Positions 6,284 through 6,908 of a stretch of 6,908 bases of DNA are shown here, in pieces; the stretch's first letter is position 1, and each line of letters starts with the position of its first letter. The DNA is taken from the NCBI GenBank assembly GCA_017483425.1, contig JAFUWM010000384.1:1-6908 (forward strand), given 5' to 3'. Both the position numbers and the translations under genes were made by a program. The notes beneath the pieces are model-generated. The model made no database searches and was not told where the DNA came from. It saw only the letters and a program-made list of their open reading frames with translations. Origin of the DNA: Lachnospiraceae bacterium. Its GTDB lineage: Bacteria > Bacillota > Clostridia > Lachnospirales > Lachnospiraceae.

Positions 6284-6908
6284 ATTTCTGAAAGACCTTA
6301 CCTTTAACACATATGAAAAAAAAGCAGAGGACGAGGCGAAGCAGAGACTTGACCATATCGCCAAGCCTCTTGACGGACTGGGGAGCTTCGAGACTATGAT
6401 CTGCCGCATAGCCGGAATGCAGGGAAGTGCGGATATAGACATATCAAGGCGGATAGTTGTCATGATGTGCGCGGACAACGGCATAGTGGATGAGGGCATT
6501 TCACAGTCATCATATGACGTGACATCAAAGGTTGCCGCATCCATGTCCGAGGGACGGTCGAGCGTATGCCTCATGGCTGAAAGCGCAGGCGCAGATACGC
6601 TACCCGTAAATATCGGAATAAAAGAAGCGGACTCTCTTGCAGAGTATGAGAATATAACACCCGGATCAAACGGTCATTTCAAGCTTCTTTCACGCAGTAT
6701 AGCAAATGGGACCCGGAATTTCGCAAAGGAGCCTGCCATGTCGGCGGAAGAGTTTGATAGAGCGGTGAAAGCGGGGATCCGGCTGGTGAAGGATCTCTCC
6801 GATATGGGTTATCGCATCATATGCACAGGCGAGATGGGAATAGGAAACACCACGACTTCAGCGGCGCTTGCCGCAGCCATACTGCGCCTTCCCGTAGAAG
6901 AGGTTACA
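6273..6908 (+). CDS. cobT: Nicotinate-nucleotide-dimethylbenzimidazole phosphoribosyltransferase, N-terminal part (truncated by window end)
   Basis: This frame gives 212 residues and stays open to the last base; full CobT proteins have about 350. The enzyme swaps the nicotinate of nicotinate mononucleotide for a benzimidazole-type base, forming the alpha-ribotide used as the cobalamin lower ligand. Family motifs appear in order: KPLDGLGSFE (31-40), the KPxGSLG block; VVMMCADNGIVDEGIS (62-77), where the usual DHG is DNG; SEGRSSVC (92-99); NIGI (113-116); GTRNFAKEPAMS (146-157); and GEMGIGNTTTSAAL (186-199). The catalytic glutamate known from the Salmonella enzyme is near the C terminus, outside the window. 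The start is set by GGAGG at 6259-6263, and the gene overlaps the CobU-like gene by 11 bases, so the two are almost certainly co-translated. Other nucleotide-loop genes such as cobS or cobC could follow downstream (inference). Confidence 0.95.
   Translation, partial: MSHEFLKDLTFNTYEKKAEDEAKQRLDHIAKPLDGLGSFETMICRIAGMQGSADIDISRRIVVMMCADNGIVDEGISQSSYDVTSKVAASMSEGRSSVCLMAESAGADTLPVNIGIKEADSLAEYENITPGSNGHFKLLSRSIANGTRNFAKEPAMSAEEFDRAVKAGIRLVKDLSDMGYRIICTGEMGIGNTTTSAALAAAILRLPVEEVT

Noticed and set aside
6056..6574. A 172-codon minus-strand frame opposite the cobU-cobT junction.
   Set aside because: Both plus-strand genes there have recognisable family motifs, and the minus-strand product does not.

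Overview
The window looks like a chromosomal segment of a motile, Gram-positive, anaerobic member of the Clostridia, most likely a Lachnospiraceae relative. The grounds are strong AGGAGG-type ribosome binding sites, frequent ATA isoleucine codons, moderate GC, a lipoprotein murein amidase of a clostridial type, a short clostridial-type CobU-like protein, and c-di-GMP and chemotaxis genes together. This assignment is inference from composition and family resemblance; no marker gene is present.

Layout. (1) Positions 1-890, plus strand: the 3' end of an EAL-domain c-di-GMP phosphodiesterase gene, then 4 bases later a stand-alone histidine phosphotransfer (HPt) protein. (2) 915-945: a strong hairpin terminator that can serve both strands, between convergent genes. 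(3) 966-2246, minus strand: a methyl-accepting chemotaxis protein with two membrane helices and almost no extracellular part. (4) 2247-2459: a compact divergent control region with two back-to-back sigma-70-type promoters, each with a 17-base spacer, and a possible sigma-28/SigD-like site overlapping the chemotaxis promoter. (5) 2460-6908, plus strand: a tightly packed run of five genes: an OFA-family (oxalate/formate antiporter-like) MFS transporter, a six-helix voltage-gated K+ channel with a C-terminal TrkA-C-like domain, a lipoprotein N-acetylmuramoyl-L-alanine amidase, a short CobU-like protein with a degenerate P-loop, and cobT, which runs off the window end.

How they fit. The left part is signalling: c-di-GMP turnover, phosphorelay and chemotaxis. 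The right part is probably one transcription unit. The first three genes overlap by 4 bases at each junction (TTGA and ATGA), the fourth follows after 10 bases, and the fifth overlaps it by 11 bases. CobU-like and CobT belong to nucleotide-loop (lower ligand) assembly of cobalamin. The transporter, channel and amidase all act at the envelope and have no obvious link to cobalamin. No cobalamin riboswitch can be placed between the amidase and cobU. The most noteworthy points are the transporter/K+ channel/wall amidase coupling, the divergent promoter architecture, and the reduced CobU. I see no mobile element, CRISPR array, tRNA or rRNA.
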